Shown here in pieces: positions 23,487 to 33,029 of a stretch of DNA of 47,120 nucleotides. The stretch's first letter is position 1. Each line of letters opens with the position of its first letter. The position numbers and the translations under genes are program-made. The notes beneath the pieces were generated by a model. It did no database searches, was not told the origin of the DNA, and saw only the letters and a program-made list of their open reading frames with translations. Origin of the DNA: Bacillota bacterium (GTDB lineage: Bacteria > Bacillota > Sulfobacillia > Sulfobacillales > Sulfobacillaceae). The stretch is taken from NCBI GenBank assembly GCA_021784595.1, contig JAJYHT010000095.1:1-47120 (forward strand), read 5' to 3'.

Positions 23487-24154
23487 GAAGTCAATGCGTC
23501 CATGATGCGGGTTTCGTCCGAGAGATCCGGCAATAGAATTTCCGGGTGATGTTTGGCGAGATCATCGAGCGAATAGGGACCGCTGGCTACTCCGATGCTC
23601 CGAATATGATTGAAGCGGGCGGCATCGATATCGAGCGGAGTATCCCCAATCAGGGTGATTCGGTCAGGACTGATATGATAATGGGACGTAGCGGCCTTTA
23701 TCGCGCCTGCAATGACATCACGGCGGCTTGGCCCGGACTCTCCAAAGCCACCGACGGGAAAAAATCCAGCCAGACCGAACTGGGCCAGTTTTAAATATCC
23801 GGTGGCCTTGAAGTTTCCAGTGCCGAGCGCGAGATATAATCCTTCGTATTGCAGACGGAACAAAATGTCTGGCAAACCGGGCATGACATAGCCGGGCGCT
23901 TTGTCCAATTCTATTTGAAGATTGGTCAAAAAAAGTTCTTTAAGAGCTAGCCAATCCTGGTCTGACATGGGGAGCTGATGGCGTTGGGCGGCTTGTTGGA
24001 TGAGAGCCAGGTCCGTTTCACCCGCGAAGCTGACGCCTGAAAAGGCGTCAGATATTCCGTGATAGGTGGCAAAGGCGTCTTCCAACGCACGTCGTCCGGC
24101 GCCTTTAGCGTTCAACAAAGTACCATCAATATCGAAAATCACTAGATTGGTCAT
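23483..24154 (-). CDS. HAD-family phosphatase (phosphoglycolate-phosphatase-like)
   Basis: The 223-residue protein starts behind AAAGGGAG. HAD motif I is VIFDIDGTLLNAKG (nucleophile Asp8), motif II is ALGTGNF, the motif III Lys lies around GPSRRDV, and motif IV is LIGDTPLDIDAA. The helical cap between motifs I and II puts it in the Gph/beta-phosphoglucomutase subfamily I. Inside a glucan and pentose phosphate cluster it could dephosphorylate a sugar phosphate (for example a trehalose- or glucosylglycerate-type phosphate) made by the adjacent glycosyltransferases. Phosphoglycolate is the textbook substrate. Confidence 0.8.
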   Translation of the reverse strand: MTNLVIFDIDGTLLNAKGAGRRALEDAFATYHGISDAFSGVSFAGETDLALIQQAAQRHQLPMSDQDWLALKELFLTNLQIELDKAPGYVMPGLPDILFRLQYEGLYLALGTGNFKATGYLKLAQFGLAGFFPVGGFGESGPSRRDVIAGAIKAATSHYHISPDRITLIGDTPLDIDAARFNHIRSIGVASGPYSLDDLAKHHPEILLPDLSDETRIMDALTS

Positions 24155-24206
24155 AGGGTGCTCCCTTTCAATTTTAAAGATCCGTGAGATGCTGGCTCAG
24201 GAGACG

Positions 24207-25451
24207 TTATTTAAGGTGTGTATGAAAATCTGCAATGCGATAGAGCAAGCCTTCAAGGACGCGATCCCAATGATATTGCCGGGCGGTTTGTGGCCCATGG
24301 CGACGAATGCTGGACGCTAAAGCGGGTTGACTCATCAGAAGCAGTCCATGATGGGCCATTTCGTCAGCATCGTCGGTATCTACCACTAGAGCGTTATAGT
24401 AGGGGACGACATAGTCTTCGCCAGTGGCGCCGGTGATGGCTACGCCTCCCTGTGCCATCACCTCTAAGCCAACCAGTCCAAAAGGCTCCATCCCGGAATT
24501 GGCCAACACCGCATCCGAATGATGATAAAGACCGCGAAGAACAGGATCTGGGATGCGGTTAACCACTTCTATTATGTCACCGGAACTAAGGGACAGATCT
24601 TCTTCCCACCCCGGGCGGTAGGATACCGTGTCCCAGCGTAGCCCACGGTGCCGAGCGTGCATGCGGACCCCTTCACCATAGGATTCCATTCCACCGCGAA
24701 CGATGGCTCTGGCAGCGATGGTTTGGGCCTTAAGCGATGCAATAGCGTCGATGGCCATCAGCCATCGTTTGTCGGGGTCAAACCGAGCAACCTTTAACAG
24801 CGTGATATCAGCCCGGAGAGCAGGCAGAGGATTTTTAGACGGGGTTGCATCATAAGCGTCGTGAGACAGGCCGTTGGGGATCACTGTGGGATTCACTTGG
24901 TAGTTCCACATTGTGTGTTTCATAAATCGACTTACGGTGGTCAAATGTGAGACAAATGCCAGCCTTGGCCAATTGATTTTTTCAAATCCGATGATGTTGT
25001 TGGCGTTCCATACCAGAGTAGCATGATGACGCAAGGCATGGAGCCACAGATGATCGCTGGTTTCCACCAGGGCTGGAACGGTTTGCCAGTCCTCTGCCAT
25101 GATCACCAGGCGCTTGTGTTGTGCCGCAACATCAGACACCATCGCGGCGGCGAATTCAGGAAAAGTAGCCGTTAAGTGATCTAGTTTTTCCTGTTCTCCG
25201 TGGTAGACTCCTAAAGGATATTTGTGGCTGAGATGTTGCCCCCAACGATACAGGCGCAACGAGCCTCTATCCTCAGTGGAAGGCAAGTTCGGATCACCAA
25301 AAAACACCATATGGGTGTCAAACCCATGCTCCGCTAGGGTGTGAGACAAGCCCGCCATGCGAACGCCGAGACCGCCTGCCAATGAATACGGATCGGGCCC
25401 TTCAAATGACAAAAGAAGAAATGCCGTGTTTTCGGGTTGAATCGGGATCAT
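24207..25451 (-). CDS. GT4-family glycosyltransferase
   Basis: The 414-residue protein starts with an ATG that overlaps the pgl stop. The N-terminal LLSFEGPDPYSLAGGLGVRMAG is a glycogen-synthase-type donor loop. The C-terminal half contains LLKVARFDPDKRWLMAIDA and the E-x7-E pair in SGMEPFGLVGLEVMAQGGVA. It differs from the other GT4 gene of this cluster (22296-23486), so the two probably act in sequence or on different acceptors. Product and substrate are not known. About 50 non-coding bases separate it from the HAD gene. Confidence 0.78.
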   Translation of the reverse strand: MIPIQPENTAFLLLSFEGPDPYSLAGGLGVRMAGLSHTLAEHGFDTHMVFFGDPNLPSTEDRGSLRLYRWGQHLSHKYPLGVYHGEQEKLDHLTATFPEFAAAMVSDVAAQHKRLVIMAEDWQTVPALVETSDHLWLHALRHHATLVWNANNIIGFEKINWPRLAFVSHLTTVSRFMKHTMWNYQVNPTVIPNGLSHDAYDATPSKNPLPALRADITLLKVARFDPDKRWLMAIDAIASLKAQTIAARAIVRGGMESYGEGVRMHARHRGLRWDTVSYRPGWEEDLSLSSGDIIEVVNRIPDPVLRGLYHHSDAVLANSGMEPFGLVGLEVMAQGGVAITGATGEDYVVPYYNALVVDTDDADEMAHHGLLLMSQPALASSIRRHGPQTARQYHWDRVLEGLLYRIADFHTHLK

Positions 25452-26200
25452 GGGCGGGCCTCCGATGGGTTTAAACCATTATAAGCTGCCGCATCGATGA
25501 ACCAATGCACCTGGCCATCAGTGGGATGGACTTGGGACGCGGGAAGTCTGGGGGCGCCGCCTGTCAACACAGAACGCACAATCTCAGCTTTGGATGCGCC
25601 AGTCACTAGAAACGCACAGTGCCGCGCTTGGTTAATGGTCGACAGCGTAAAGGTATAACGCCAAATGTTTTTGTCCGGCACGAACACGTGCTCGATCCAT
25701 CGCGTGCTGCGCAAAACGGGAGAGTCAGGGAATATTGAGGCGGTGTGTCCTTCGGGACCCAACCCCAGCAAGACCACATCCAGTTGGGGGATAAACTCTG
25801 CCGAAAGAGGTACTGATTGCACGAGCACGTCCTGCATCACGCAGAGCGCCATCGCGGGGTCGAGTTCGGTGCGCCAGCGGCCTACAATCCAGGGCGGTGT
25901 ATGCAGGCATTGCAGGAGGGCTTGGTCGACCATGTGGTAATTGCTCTCGGCATGGGTCGGAGGCACGTCGCGCTCATCCCCGAAAAACAGTGCGGTTTTT
26001 TGCCATGGCATTTTGTCTTGCCACGCCTCTGAAGCTAACAAGGCATATAGTTGTCTAGGCGTACTGCCGCCTGAGAGAGCCCAACGGAAAAAGCCGCGCT
26101 GATAAACAGCTTCGGCAGCGCGCTCCACCAGCCACTGGGCCAAATCGTCGATTACCGCCGATGGATCGGGATTGTAATGCAGTTCTACCTGATCAGGCAT
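25448..26200 (-). CDS. pgl: 6-phosphogluconolactonase
   Basis: The 250-residue protein is of the DevB/Pgl family. Motifs are RWALSGGSTPRQLYALLAS (sugar phosphate binding, about residues 38-57), FFGDERDVPPTHAESNY and LLGLGPEGHTASIFPDSP. It hydrolyses the lactone made by Zwf to 6-phosphogluconate in the cytoplasm. It overlaps opcA and the downstream glycosyltransferase gene, consistent with one transcript for the oxidative pentose phosphate branch. Confidence 0.9.
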   Translation of the reverse strand: MPDQVELHYNPDPSAVIDDLAQWLVERAAEAVYQRGFFRWALSGGSTPRQLYALLASEAWQDKMPWQKTALFFGDERDVPPTHAESNYHMVDQALLQCLHTPPWIVGRWRTELDPAMALCVMQDVLVQSVPLSAEFIPQLDVVLLGLGPEGHTASIFPDSPVLRSTRWIEHVFVPDKNIWRYTFTLSTINQARHCAFLVTGASKAEIVRSVLTGGAPRLPASQVHPTDGQVHWFIDAAAYNGLNPSEARP

Positions 26201-27260
26201 CGGTCAAGCCTCCTTGTGATTTTTGAGCATCTAGCAAACGAATGAGGGCGGATGAAAACAGCATGTCGTGACCCCGGTTCAAAAGGTGTTGCAAATCTTC
26301 TTGGACGGTAGAAGACACTCGATGTTCGCTGACGTTTGATACCCGGGTATGCCCCTGGTACACCGAACTATGCAGTTCTGTGGAGGTGATCGTCGTGCTT
26401 ACCCGAAACTCTTTCCAAGTCGCCTCGAAGGTGGTGGCTGGTCCAGAGCGGAGATGAATGGGCACAGGCCCTAGGTCAGTTTCTAGCTCTACCGGGATTT
26501 GCTCTGCGTTAAACACTAAGGACCAGCCAAAACGGCTCGCAAGCCAGGCTAACCACCATACCCAATCGGCGCAGGCAGGGTCCAGCAAAGAAATTTCGAT
26601 GGATTGGACGTGCACTAAGATTTTGAGGATTTCCGGCGTATCTGCCAATTGTGCCCAATGGTGTCGCAAGTCGCGAAATCTTTGCCAACTCAAATCATCG
26701 ACACGCATCTGGTGGGCGATTGCATTCTTCAAACTGGGCAGCCATTCTCGCCAGTCGTGGTCGGCTGTGTTCAGTACTAAATGAGTAAATCCGCTGGCAC
26801 TTAAGAGGTCCCAGCGGAAGTCGGGATCTGGAGGACGGCCAAGCCACCATAGATATGCCGGCAGGCCCGATCGGACCAACGGTTGTAGAAAATCAATCCA
26901 ATGGTTGGACAGGCTCCCTTTAAGATTCATTTCGATACATTCGGAAAACAAAATGGGCGTTTCCGCTCCTGGCCGCTCTGCAATGGTGGCTGAGATAGTG
27001 ACATCGACCCGCGCCGCCCCGCTTGGAGTCGCGGGGTTGATAACGAGTATCCGGCAGGGATGGTTTTTCCCCAGTTCTTGCGCCATCAGGGCCCAATTAG
27101 GAGATGATGCCCCTTTGACATATAGACCCAGAGTCAATACGGTCGCAACTACGGGTTTGGTGCCCCCCAGGGCTTCGGGCACCACAACCGACATGGCCTT
27201 GAGCAGGGAAGGGCCATCGAGGTTGTCTGCCGACCATGAAATTGTTTTTGGAATGGCCAT
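26193..27260 (-). CDS. opcA: Glucose-6-phosphate dehydrogenase assembly protein OpcA
   Basis: The 355-residue protein resembles OpcA of cyanobacteria and actinobacteria. Typical features are the N-terminal VVATVLTLGLYV, HPCRILVINP (the shared HP-R core), the central LVRSGLPAYLWWLGRPP and the later DLSWQRFRDLRHHWAQL. OpcA activates Zwf, often in a redox-dependent way. Its position directly after zwf, with pgl overlapping its end, supports the call. Confidence 0.87.
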   Translation of the reverse strand: MAIPKTISWSADNLDGPSLLKAMSVVVPEALGGTKPVVATVLTLGLYVKGASSPNWALMAQELGKNHPCRILVINPATPSGAARVDVTISATIAERPGAETPILFSECIEMNLKGSLSNHWIDFLQPLVRSGLPAYLWWLGRPPDPDFRWDLLSASGFTHLVLNTADHDWREWLPSLKNAIAHQMRVDDLSWQRFRDLRHHWAQLADTPEILKILVHVQSIEISLLDPACADWVWWLAWLASRFGWSLVFNAEQIPVELETDLGPVPIHLRSGPATTFEATWKEFRVSTTITSTELHSSVYQGHTRVSNVSEHRVSSTVQEDLQHLLNRGHDMLFSSALIRLLDAQKSQGGLTDA

Positions 27261-27320
27261 TGCATGTCTCCCTTACCATCGTCTTCAGTGCGCTTTGATT
27301 ACAAACGCGGTGCTCCGGGG

Positions 27321-28862
27321 CTAAGGCCGACGCCAGCGAAATCCATCCCGGGACACCAATTGATCGGCTTCGGGCGGGCCCCAACTCCCGGACTCATAGG
27401 TAGGTACGGGATTTTTGGCCCGGGCCCACCCTTGCAGAATGGAAGTGACCAAAGTCCAGGCCGCCTCCACTTCGTCTTTGCGGGTAAATAGGGTGGAATC
27501 GCCAATCATCGAATCGAGCAACAGGCGTTCATAGGCTTCGGGGGCTGCGTCAGCAAAAGAGGTGCCGTAGAGAAACTCCATGTTCACGGTGCGAATTCTC
27601 ACCACGGGGCCCGGAACTTTTGCACCAAAGCGCAGTGCAATACCCTCGTCCGGCTGGATTTTCAACGTCAGCACATTCGGTTCCAGTTCGGGCGTGGCGG
27701 TCTGGCTGAAGAATCGATGGGGAGCGGTTTTGAACTGGATAGCGATTTCTGTGGCTCTTTTGGCTAAACGTTTGCCGGTGCGTAGGTAAAACGGCACACC
27801 AGCCCATCGCCAGTTGTCGATTAAAAGCCTTAAGGCGACATAGGTATCGGTGCGGCTGTCCGAGGCAATGTCGGGCTCGTCCAGAAAGCCTGGCACCATG
27901 GTGCCGTCAATCAATCCGCTGTCATATTGCGCTCTTACGGTGTACTCAGCCACATCTCGGGTCGTGAATGGCCGAATCGCGCGCAAAACCTTCAACTTTT
28001 CATCGCGCACCGCGTCGGCCTCGAAAGCCACCGGCGGCTCCATGGCGATAAGCGACACCAATTGCAGCATATGGTTTTGCACCATATCGCGAATGGCGCC
28101 CGCATTGTCATAGTAGCTTCCTCTTCCTTCCACTCCGAGGGATTCCGCCACTGTAATTTGCACGTGGTCAATATATTGATGGGTCCATAATGGTTCGAAG
28201 ATGCCATTGGCAAATCGGAAGACCAAGATATTTTGAACCGTTTCTTTTCCTAAATAATGATCAATGCGAAAGATTTGCCGTTCATCGAAGACCTGATGCA
28301 ATTGGGTATTGAGGTCCTGCGCTGAATGCAAATCCCGGCCAAATGGCTTTTCGACAATCACTCGCACCCAGTCGGTGTCCTCGACGGGTCGATTCAGTCC
28401 CGCGTCGCCTAAGTGCTGGGCAATTTTAGGATAGAAGCTGGGTGGCGTTGCCATGTAGAACAGATAATTATGAGGAATGTGTTGACGCTTTGAAATTTGG
28501 CCTAGAATGTCTCGCAACTGGACATATGCCTGGGGATCGTCGAAATTCGCTGTAATATAGTGAATTTCGTCGGCAAACCGCGAGAATTCGTCGGCTTCCC
28601 AGGGACGGCGGGAAAATTGGCGAATGGCACTTTCGACTTCATGGCGAAACTGATCATCCGAGTAAGGCTGTCGGGCAATGCCGACAATGTTGAAATGGTT
28701 GGGTAACCAATGATCGAGCAATAGGTTGTACAACGCCGGAAACAATTTACGATGCGCCAAATCACCGGCTGCACCGAAGATGACTAATGTAAAGGGTTGG
28801 GGACGGCGTCCATCGACGAGCCCCTCCCGTAATGGATTTATCAATGGTGTGTCGACTGCCAC
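27321..28862 (-). CDS. zwf: Glucose-6-phosphate 1-dehydrogenase
   Basis: The protein has 513 residues from GTG 28862, which sits eight bases after AAAGGAG. A longer frame from ATG 28946 overlaps gnd and lacks a ribosome binding site. Motifs are LVIFGAAGDLAHRKLFPAL (NADP-binding, G-A-A-G-D-L), VEKPFGRDLHSA, and the active-site RIDHYLGKETVQN. It oxidises glucose 6-phosphate and supplies NADPH. It stands between gnd and opcA in the pentose phosphate operon and probably needs OpcA for full activity. Confidence 0.92.
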   Translation of the reverse strand: MAVDTPLINPLREGLVDGRRPQPFTLVIFGAAGDLAHRKLFPALYNLLLDHWLPNHFNIVGIARQPYSDDQFRHEVESAIRQFSRRPWEADEFSRFADEIHYITANFDDPQAYVQLRDILGQISKRQHIPHNYLFYMATPPSFYPKIAQHLGDAGLNRPVEDTDWVRVIVEKPFGRDLHSAQDLNTQLHQVFDERQIFRIDHYLGKETVQNILVFRFANGIFEPLWTHQYIDHVQITVAESLGVEGRGSYYDNAGAIRDMVQNHMLQLVSLIAMEPPVAFEADAVRDEKLKVLRAIRPFTTRDVAEYTVRAQYDSGLIDGTMVPGFLDEPDIASDSRTDTYVALRLLIDNWRWAGVPFYLRTGKRLAKRATEIAIQFKTAPHRFFSQTATPELEPNVLTLKIQPDEGIALRFGAKVPGPVVRIRTVNMEFLYGTSFADAAPEAYERLLLDSMIGDSTLFTRKDEVEAAWTLVTSILQGWARAKNPVPTYESGSWGPPEADQLVSRDGFRWRRP

Positions 28863-28911
28863 AGGGGTCACTCCTTTAGGGAAGCAGATGCCGTCCCCGA
28901 TCCTTCCGATG

Positions 28912-29808
28912 TTACTCGGGTTTAATTGCATGACCGCCGAACTCATTGCGCAAGGCGGCGATCACTTTAGCACTGTAGGACTCGTCTTGCCGTGATTGAA
29001 TGCGGGAAAGCAGAGCCATTGTAATGACCGGAGCAGGCACGTTTTCGTTAATAGCTTCGGCCACCGTCCACCGTCCTTCGCCTGAGTCCTCCACAAATCC
29101 CCGAATATTTTTCAAGTCGGGATTTTTGCCATAGGCATCGGAGAGCAGTTCCAGCAACCAAGATCGCACCACGCTGCCATGCTTCCATAGCTCGCTGATA
29201 GCAGGCAAGTTGAGATCAAACTGCGATTCTTGCATCACTTCAAAGCCTTCGCCATAGGCGGCTAAAAGGCCATATTCAATGCCGTTGTGCACCATCTTGA
29301 CAAAATGTCCTGAGCCGACTGGACCTGTGTGCAAATACCCATCGGGTGGCGCCAAAGTCTTAAAAATCGGCTCAACATAGTGTACAGCGTCGTCGGGACC
29401 TCCTACCATCAGGCAATAGCCGTTTTTTAGACCCCAAATGCCGCCACTGGTTCCCGCATCACAAAATGATACGCCTCGTGCCTTGGATAGTTCCGCGCGG
29501 CGCATCGAATCTCGGAAATTGGAATTGCCTCCGTCGATAATGATGTCCCCCGGGGAGAGTAGGTCAAGCAAAGTGGTGATGGTTGTTTCTGTGGGGTCCC
29601 CCGACGGCACCATGACCCAAACCACACGGGGCGCGCTCAAAGCATCGACCAACGCGCCCAAGGTCAGGCAAGGGCGGGCGCCTAATGCGCCGATGCGCTC
29701 CACGGCCTTCGAATCGCGATCGTACACGGCCACATCATGTTTATCCTCTATCATCCGCTCGACCATGTTGCCGCCCATGCGGCCGAGCCCTACCATGCCA
29801 ATTTGCAT
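28912..29808 (-). CDS. gnd: 6-phosphogluconate dehydrogenase, short decarboxylating form
   Basis: The 298-residue protein is of the short, GntZ/YqeC-like type rather than the classic 470-residue enzyme. The start ATG 29808 follows GAGGTG; a GTG three codons upstream is possible. Motifs are IGMVGLGRMGGNMVERM (NAD(P)-binding), IDGGNSNFRDSMRRA, the catalytic region FCDAGTSGGIWGLKNGYCLM, and GHFVKMVHNGIEYG with the conserved Lys. It converts 6-phosphogluconate to ribulose 5-phosphate and CO2. The gene lies 10 bases after tal-pgi, in the same operon. Confidence 0.9.
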   Translation of the reverse strand: MQIGMVGLGRMGGNMVERMIEDKHDVAVYDRDSKAVERIGALGARPCLTLGALVDALSAPRVVWVMVPSGDPTETTITTLLDLLSPGDIIIDGGNSNFRDSMRRAELSKARGVSFCDAGTSGGIWGLKNGYCLMVGGPDDAVHYVEPIFKTLAPPDGYLHTGPVGSGHFVKMVHNGIEYGLLAAYGEGFEVMQESQFDLNLPAISELWKHGSVVRSWLLELLSDAYGKNPDLKNIRGFVEDSGEGRWTVAEAINENVPAPVITMALLSRIQSRQDESYSAKVIAALRNEFGGHAIKPE

Positions 29809-29818
29809 CACTTGCACC

Positions 29819-32611
29819 TCACTTTACTACGAATGTTTGCACTGTTTTTTCTAGTTGTCCCAAGATCTCGGAAGGGTCTTTAGGCACTACGATTCGAAGA
29901 ACACGGCGTCCGTGACTGGCTAGCGATTGGAAATCGCCTAAAGCTTGAGCCAACAGCAAGGTTTTGAAGTCAAAACCTTCGGTGGGTACCGCCAGTTCGG
30001 GACCATAATCAGCCACTAACTGCAAAAACAACCCCTGATTGGCTCCACCCTTAAATAGTTGGCCGGTACTATGAAGGAAACGCGGGCCAAAACCCAGCGC
30101 AGTGGGCAGGCTCGTCACGGCTCCGATGGCCTGTCGCAATTTTTGCAACTGCAGCCAATGATCTGGCGAGGGGTCCATGTAGGCCATTAGTGACACAAAA
30201 TCCCCTCGTTGAGCGAGGGCTAGCCACTGGGCCACGGCGCCTTTCAGATCAGTCGGGCTCAACGTAAACCCGTGATGGGCGATGATGAGGTCGTGGTCTG
30301 AGAAACTGTCTTCGGTTGCAGGCAGTCTCCCTTCAGACTGATATTGCGCCAGCACTTGCTTGGTGTTTTCTTTGCTTTCCTGAACATTGGGCTGGTCGAA
30401 TGCATCGATTCCCAAGAGGCTCCCGGCCACCGCCGTGGCAAACTCCCAACGGAAGAACTCTCCTCCTAAGGCCATGACATCCGGCAACGGCAACAGCAAC
30501 ACGGGGTGGTCCAACTGGCTAAGGGCACTCCACAAGCGTTCTAATTCGGGATCTCGGTGTTCATGGGACACGTAGCCCACAAAAACCCGATCAGAGGAAT
30601 ATTGATGCGGCATCATCAAGGGTTCATGCGCTATCGGAATGAGTCCAGTGCCTTCCTTGCCAGTAGACTCTGCGAGTAGTTGTTCAATCCAATCGCCGAG
30701 TTGTCCGATTGAGCCCGGGATCATCAACGTGACCTTGTTGCGTCCGGCTCTGGCCAACGAACCCAGCACTGCGCCGAGGTAAGCACCCGGATTGGATTCA
30801 GGTTCGGGCTGATGGCAGGCCTGCATCATTTCTTGACTACGCTCTAACAGTGCGGTGGTGTCTACCCCCGACAAGGTGGCGGGCACCATTCCAAACCAGG
30901 AGAGGGCGGAGTAGCGGCCGCCAATGTCGGCGGGATTTAAGAAGACCTCGCGAAACTTGCGCAATTGCCCTTCTTGGGCGAGTGTCGTGCCAGGATCGGT
31001 AATAGCTACGAAGTGGGGAGCCGGATCTAAGCCGTGCGCCACCACCACTTCCCAAAAGTAGCGGTAAAAGGCATTGGGTTCGGTCGTGGTGCCGGATTTG
31101 CTGGCGACGATGAAAAGGGTTTGAGCAATCGGCAATGCCCTGGTTAGGGCTTGGATGGTCACCGGATGGGTGGTGTCTAAAATATGCAGCTTTAATCCTG
31201 CAGCGGTGGGAAATGCGTGGGCCATCACATCTGAAATCAAACTGCTGCCACCCATGCCGAGCACCACCACATCGGTGTAGCCTTCCTGTAACAAGGTGTG
31301 TCTAAGCTTTTCCAGTCGAGGTGCGTCCTTTAAGACGGCATCGGCGACGTCGAGCCAACCCAATGCATTCTTGATTAGACGTTGGTGATCGGCATCCGAT
31401 TTCCAGAGCGAGGCATCATGCTCCCAAATGCGTTCTACGGCGCGTTCCTGGCTCAAATGCATCAGTGCGTCATGGGTCACGGCGGGCAGGCTTGCCAGTT
31501 TTCCGGGCTGTTTTAAAGATAACAAATGCGCTCTTTTGCGTGCTAGACCGCGATACAGAGTCACAAACGACTGCTCGAAACTGGCAACGCCGTCTGTCAA
31601 CAGTTGGGCAGTTACCGCTGCCATGGAGATGCCGTGGTCTTCAAGCGATGCGATCACCTGCTGGGCCTGGTCAAGATGTTGGTCGATGGTGCGTTCGGCA
31701 TGCGCGTGGTCGAGTACGGCGCTGACGGTTTGTGGCGGGAGAGTGTTGACAGTATGAGGACCGATGAGCGATTCCACATAGAGCAAATCGGGATAAGCTG
31801 GGTTTTTGGTGCTGGTGGACGCCCATAAGGGGCGTTGAACCATGGCTCCGGCCTCTTTCAGCTTGTCAAAGCGGGGAGTTTGGAACTTCTCCTCGAACAA
31901 TTTGTAAGCTAGTTTAGCATTGGCCACAGCAGCTTTGCCTGCCAGGTCTTTGGGCAATCCTTGCTGAACAATCATTTGATCCACGAGCGAGTCGACACGG
32001 CTGACAAAAAAGCTGGCGACTGATGCTATGCGCTCAATGGATTGATTTTCCGCCTTCCGATCTTCAAGGCCGGACAGATAGGCTTCAATGACTTGGTCGT
32101 ACGACTCCAGGCTGAATATCAGTGTCACGTTGACGTTGATGCCGTCATGAATTAGTTGGCGAATGGCCGGGATTCCTTGGGGAGTCGCTGGCACTTTGAT
32201 CATGATATTGGGGCGTCCCAATGTGTAAAAGAGGCGGCGCGCCTCGCGGATGGTGGATTCAGTGTCAGCAGCCAGCGTGGGAGGCACCTCGATGCTGATA
32301 TACCCGTCCTCTGCTTGAGTTCTGTCATATACTCCGCGCAGCAAATCGGCGCCGTGCGCGATGTCATCCATCGTTAAGGCATCGTAGATTTCGTCCAAAG
32401 TCTTGTTTTCGGACACGAGCTGGCTAATCGCAGCATCGTAGTCGGATGAGCCATTAATGGCTTTTTCAAAAATGGTGGGATTGGACGTCACTCCACTAAT
32501 TCCTTGGGCAATCAGATTTGCCAACTCTCCGGATTCAATGAGACCACGGCGGATGTTGTCGTACCAAATGCTTTGCCCCAACTGATTGATTTCCGTTATG
32601 GGATTTCCCAT
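29819..32611 (-). CDS. tal-pgi: Bifunctional transaldolase / glucose-6-phosphate isomerase
   Basis: The 930-residue fusion starts behind GCAGGAGGG. The N-terminal ~370 residues are a transaldolase: the SNPTIFEKAI motif and NIMIKVPATPQG with the Schiff-base Lys. The C-terminal ~540 residues are a phosphoglucose isomerase: VLGMGGSSLISDV, IVASKSGTTTEPN, GGRYSALSWFGMVPA, and GSIGQLGDWIEQLLAE further on. The fusion joins two pentose phosphate/glycolysis steps at the fructose 6-phosphate node. Such fusions occur in several bacterial lineages. It is directly between gnd and tkt. Confidence 0.92.
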   Translation of the reverse strand: MGNPITEINQLGQSIWYDNIRRGLIESGELANLIAQGISGVTSNPTIFEKAINGSSDYDAAISQLVSENKTLDEIYDALTMDDIAHGADLLRGVYDRTQAEDGYISIEVPPTLAADTESTIREARRLFYTLGRPNIMIKVPATPQGIPAIRQLIHDGINVNVTLIFSLESYDQVIEAYLSGLEDRKAENQSIERIASVASFFVSRVDSLVDQMIVQQGLPKDLAGKAAVANAKLAYKLFEEKFQTPRFDKLKEAGAMVQRPLWASTSTKNPAYPDLLYVESLIGPHTVNTLPPQTVSAVLDHAHAERTIDQHLDQAQQVIASLEDHGISMAAVTAQLLTDGVASFEQSFVTLYRGLARKRAHLLSLKQPGKLASLPAVTHDALMHLSQERAVERIWEHDASLWKSDADHQRLIKNALGWLDVADAVLKDAPRLEKLRHTLLQEGYTDVVVLGMGGSSLISDVMAHAFPTAAGLKLHILDTTHPVTIQALTRALPIAQTLFIVASKSGTTTEPNAFYRYFWEVVVAHGLDPAPHFVAITDPGTTLAQEGQLRKFREVFLNPADIGGRYSALSWFGMVPATLSGVDTTALLERSQEMMQACHQPEPESNPGAYLGAVLGSLARAGRNKVTLMIPGSIGQLGDWIEQLLAESTGKEGTGLIPIAHEPLMMPHQYSSDRVFVGYVSHEHRDPELERLWSALSQLDHPVLLLPLPDVMALGGEFFRWEFATAVAGSLLGIDAFDQPNVQESKENTKQVLAQYQSEGRLPATEDSFSDHDLIIAHHGFTLSPTDLKGAVAQWLALAQRGDFVSLMAYMDPSPDHWLQLQKLRQAIGAVTSLPTALGFGPRFLHSTGQLFKGGANQGLFLQLVADYGPELAVPTEGFDFKTLLLAQALGDFQSLASHGRRVLRIVVPKDPSEILGQLEKTVQTFVVK

Positions 32612-32630
32612 TATGAACCCTCCTGCAAGG

Positions 32631-33029
32631 TTAAGATTCGTGTGCTAGGAGCTGTCTTGCAACGGCTAGCACGTGATCGGTGGTAAACCCAAAATGCTTC
32701 ATTAAATCTTCAATGGACCCGGAGGCGCCAAATGTATCGAGACCGATGACGGCGCCTCGGGATCCTACGTAGCGATCCCATCCAAAACTCGTGGCGGCTT
32801 CGACAGCTAGACGGCGATGCACGTGGGGGGGCAAAACCTCATCCCGATAGCTTTGGGATTGCTCTGCAAACAATTCCCAGCAGGGGAAACTGACCACGCG
32901 CGCGCGACGGCCTTCCTGCACCAGTTGAAGATACGCTTCATGGCACAAATTCAATTCAGAGCCTGTACTCATGAGAATAATTTCTGGGTTGTCGCTGTTT
33001 TGTTCCAGAATATACGCTCCACGTGCTAC
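32631..33029 (-). pseudogene. tkt: Transketolase, C-terminal part after an in-frame TAA
   Basis: In the same reading frame as the tkt N-terminal part, directly after TAA 33030-33032, the sequence continues VARGAYILEQNSDNPEIILM, then STGSELNLCHEAY and on to GFTTDHVLAVARQLLAHES. This is the normal transketolase C-terminal domain (GSE cofactor/ligand region, TFGASG). A separate product could only start at internal ATG 32972. Together with the upstream part it would make a protein of about 667 residues, the expected full length, so a single nonsense change breaks the gene. A sequencing error or readthrough is possible. Confidence 0.7.

Noticed and set aside
28863-28946. Longer start of zwf at 28946
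   Set aside because: It overlaps gnd and lacks a ribosome binding site, whereas GTG 28862 is eight bases after AAAGGAG.
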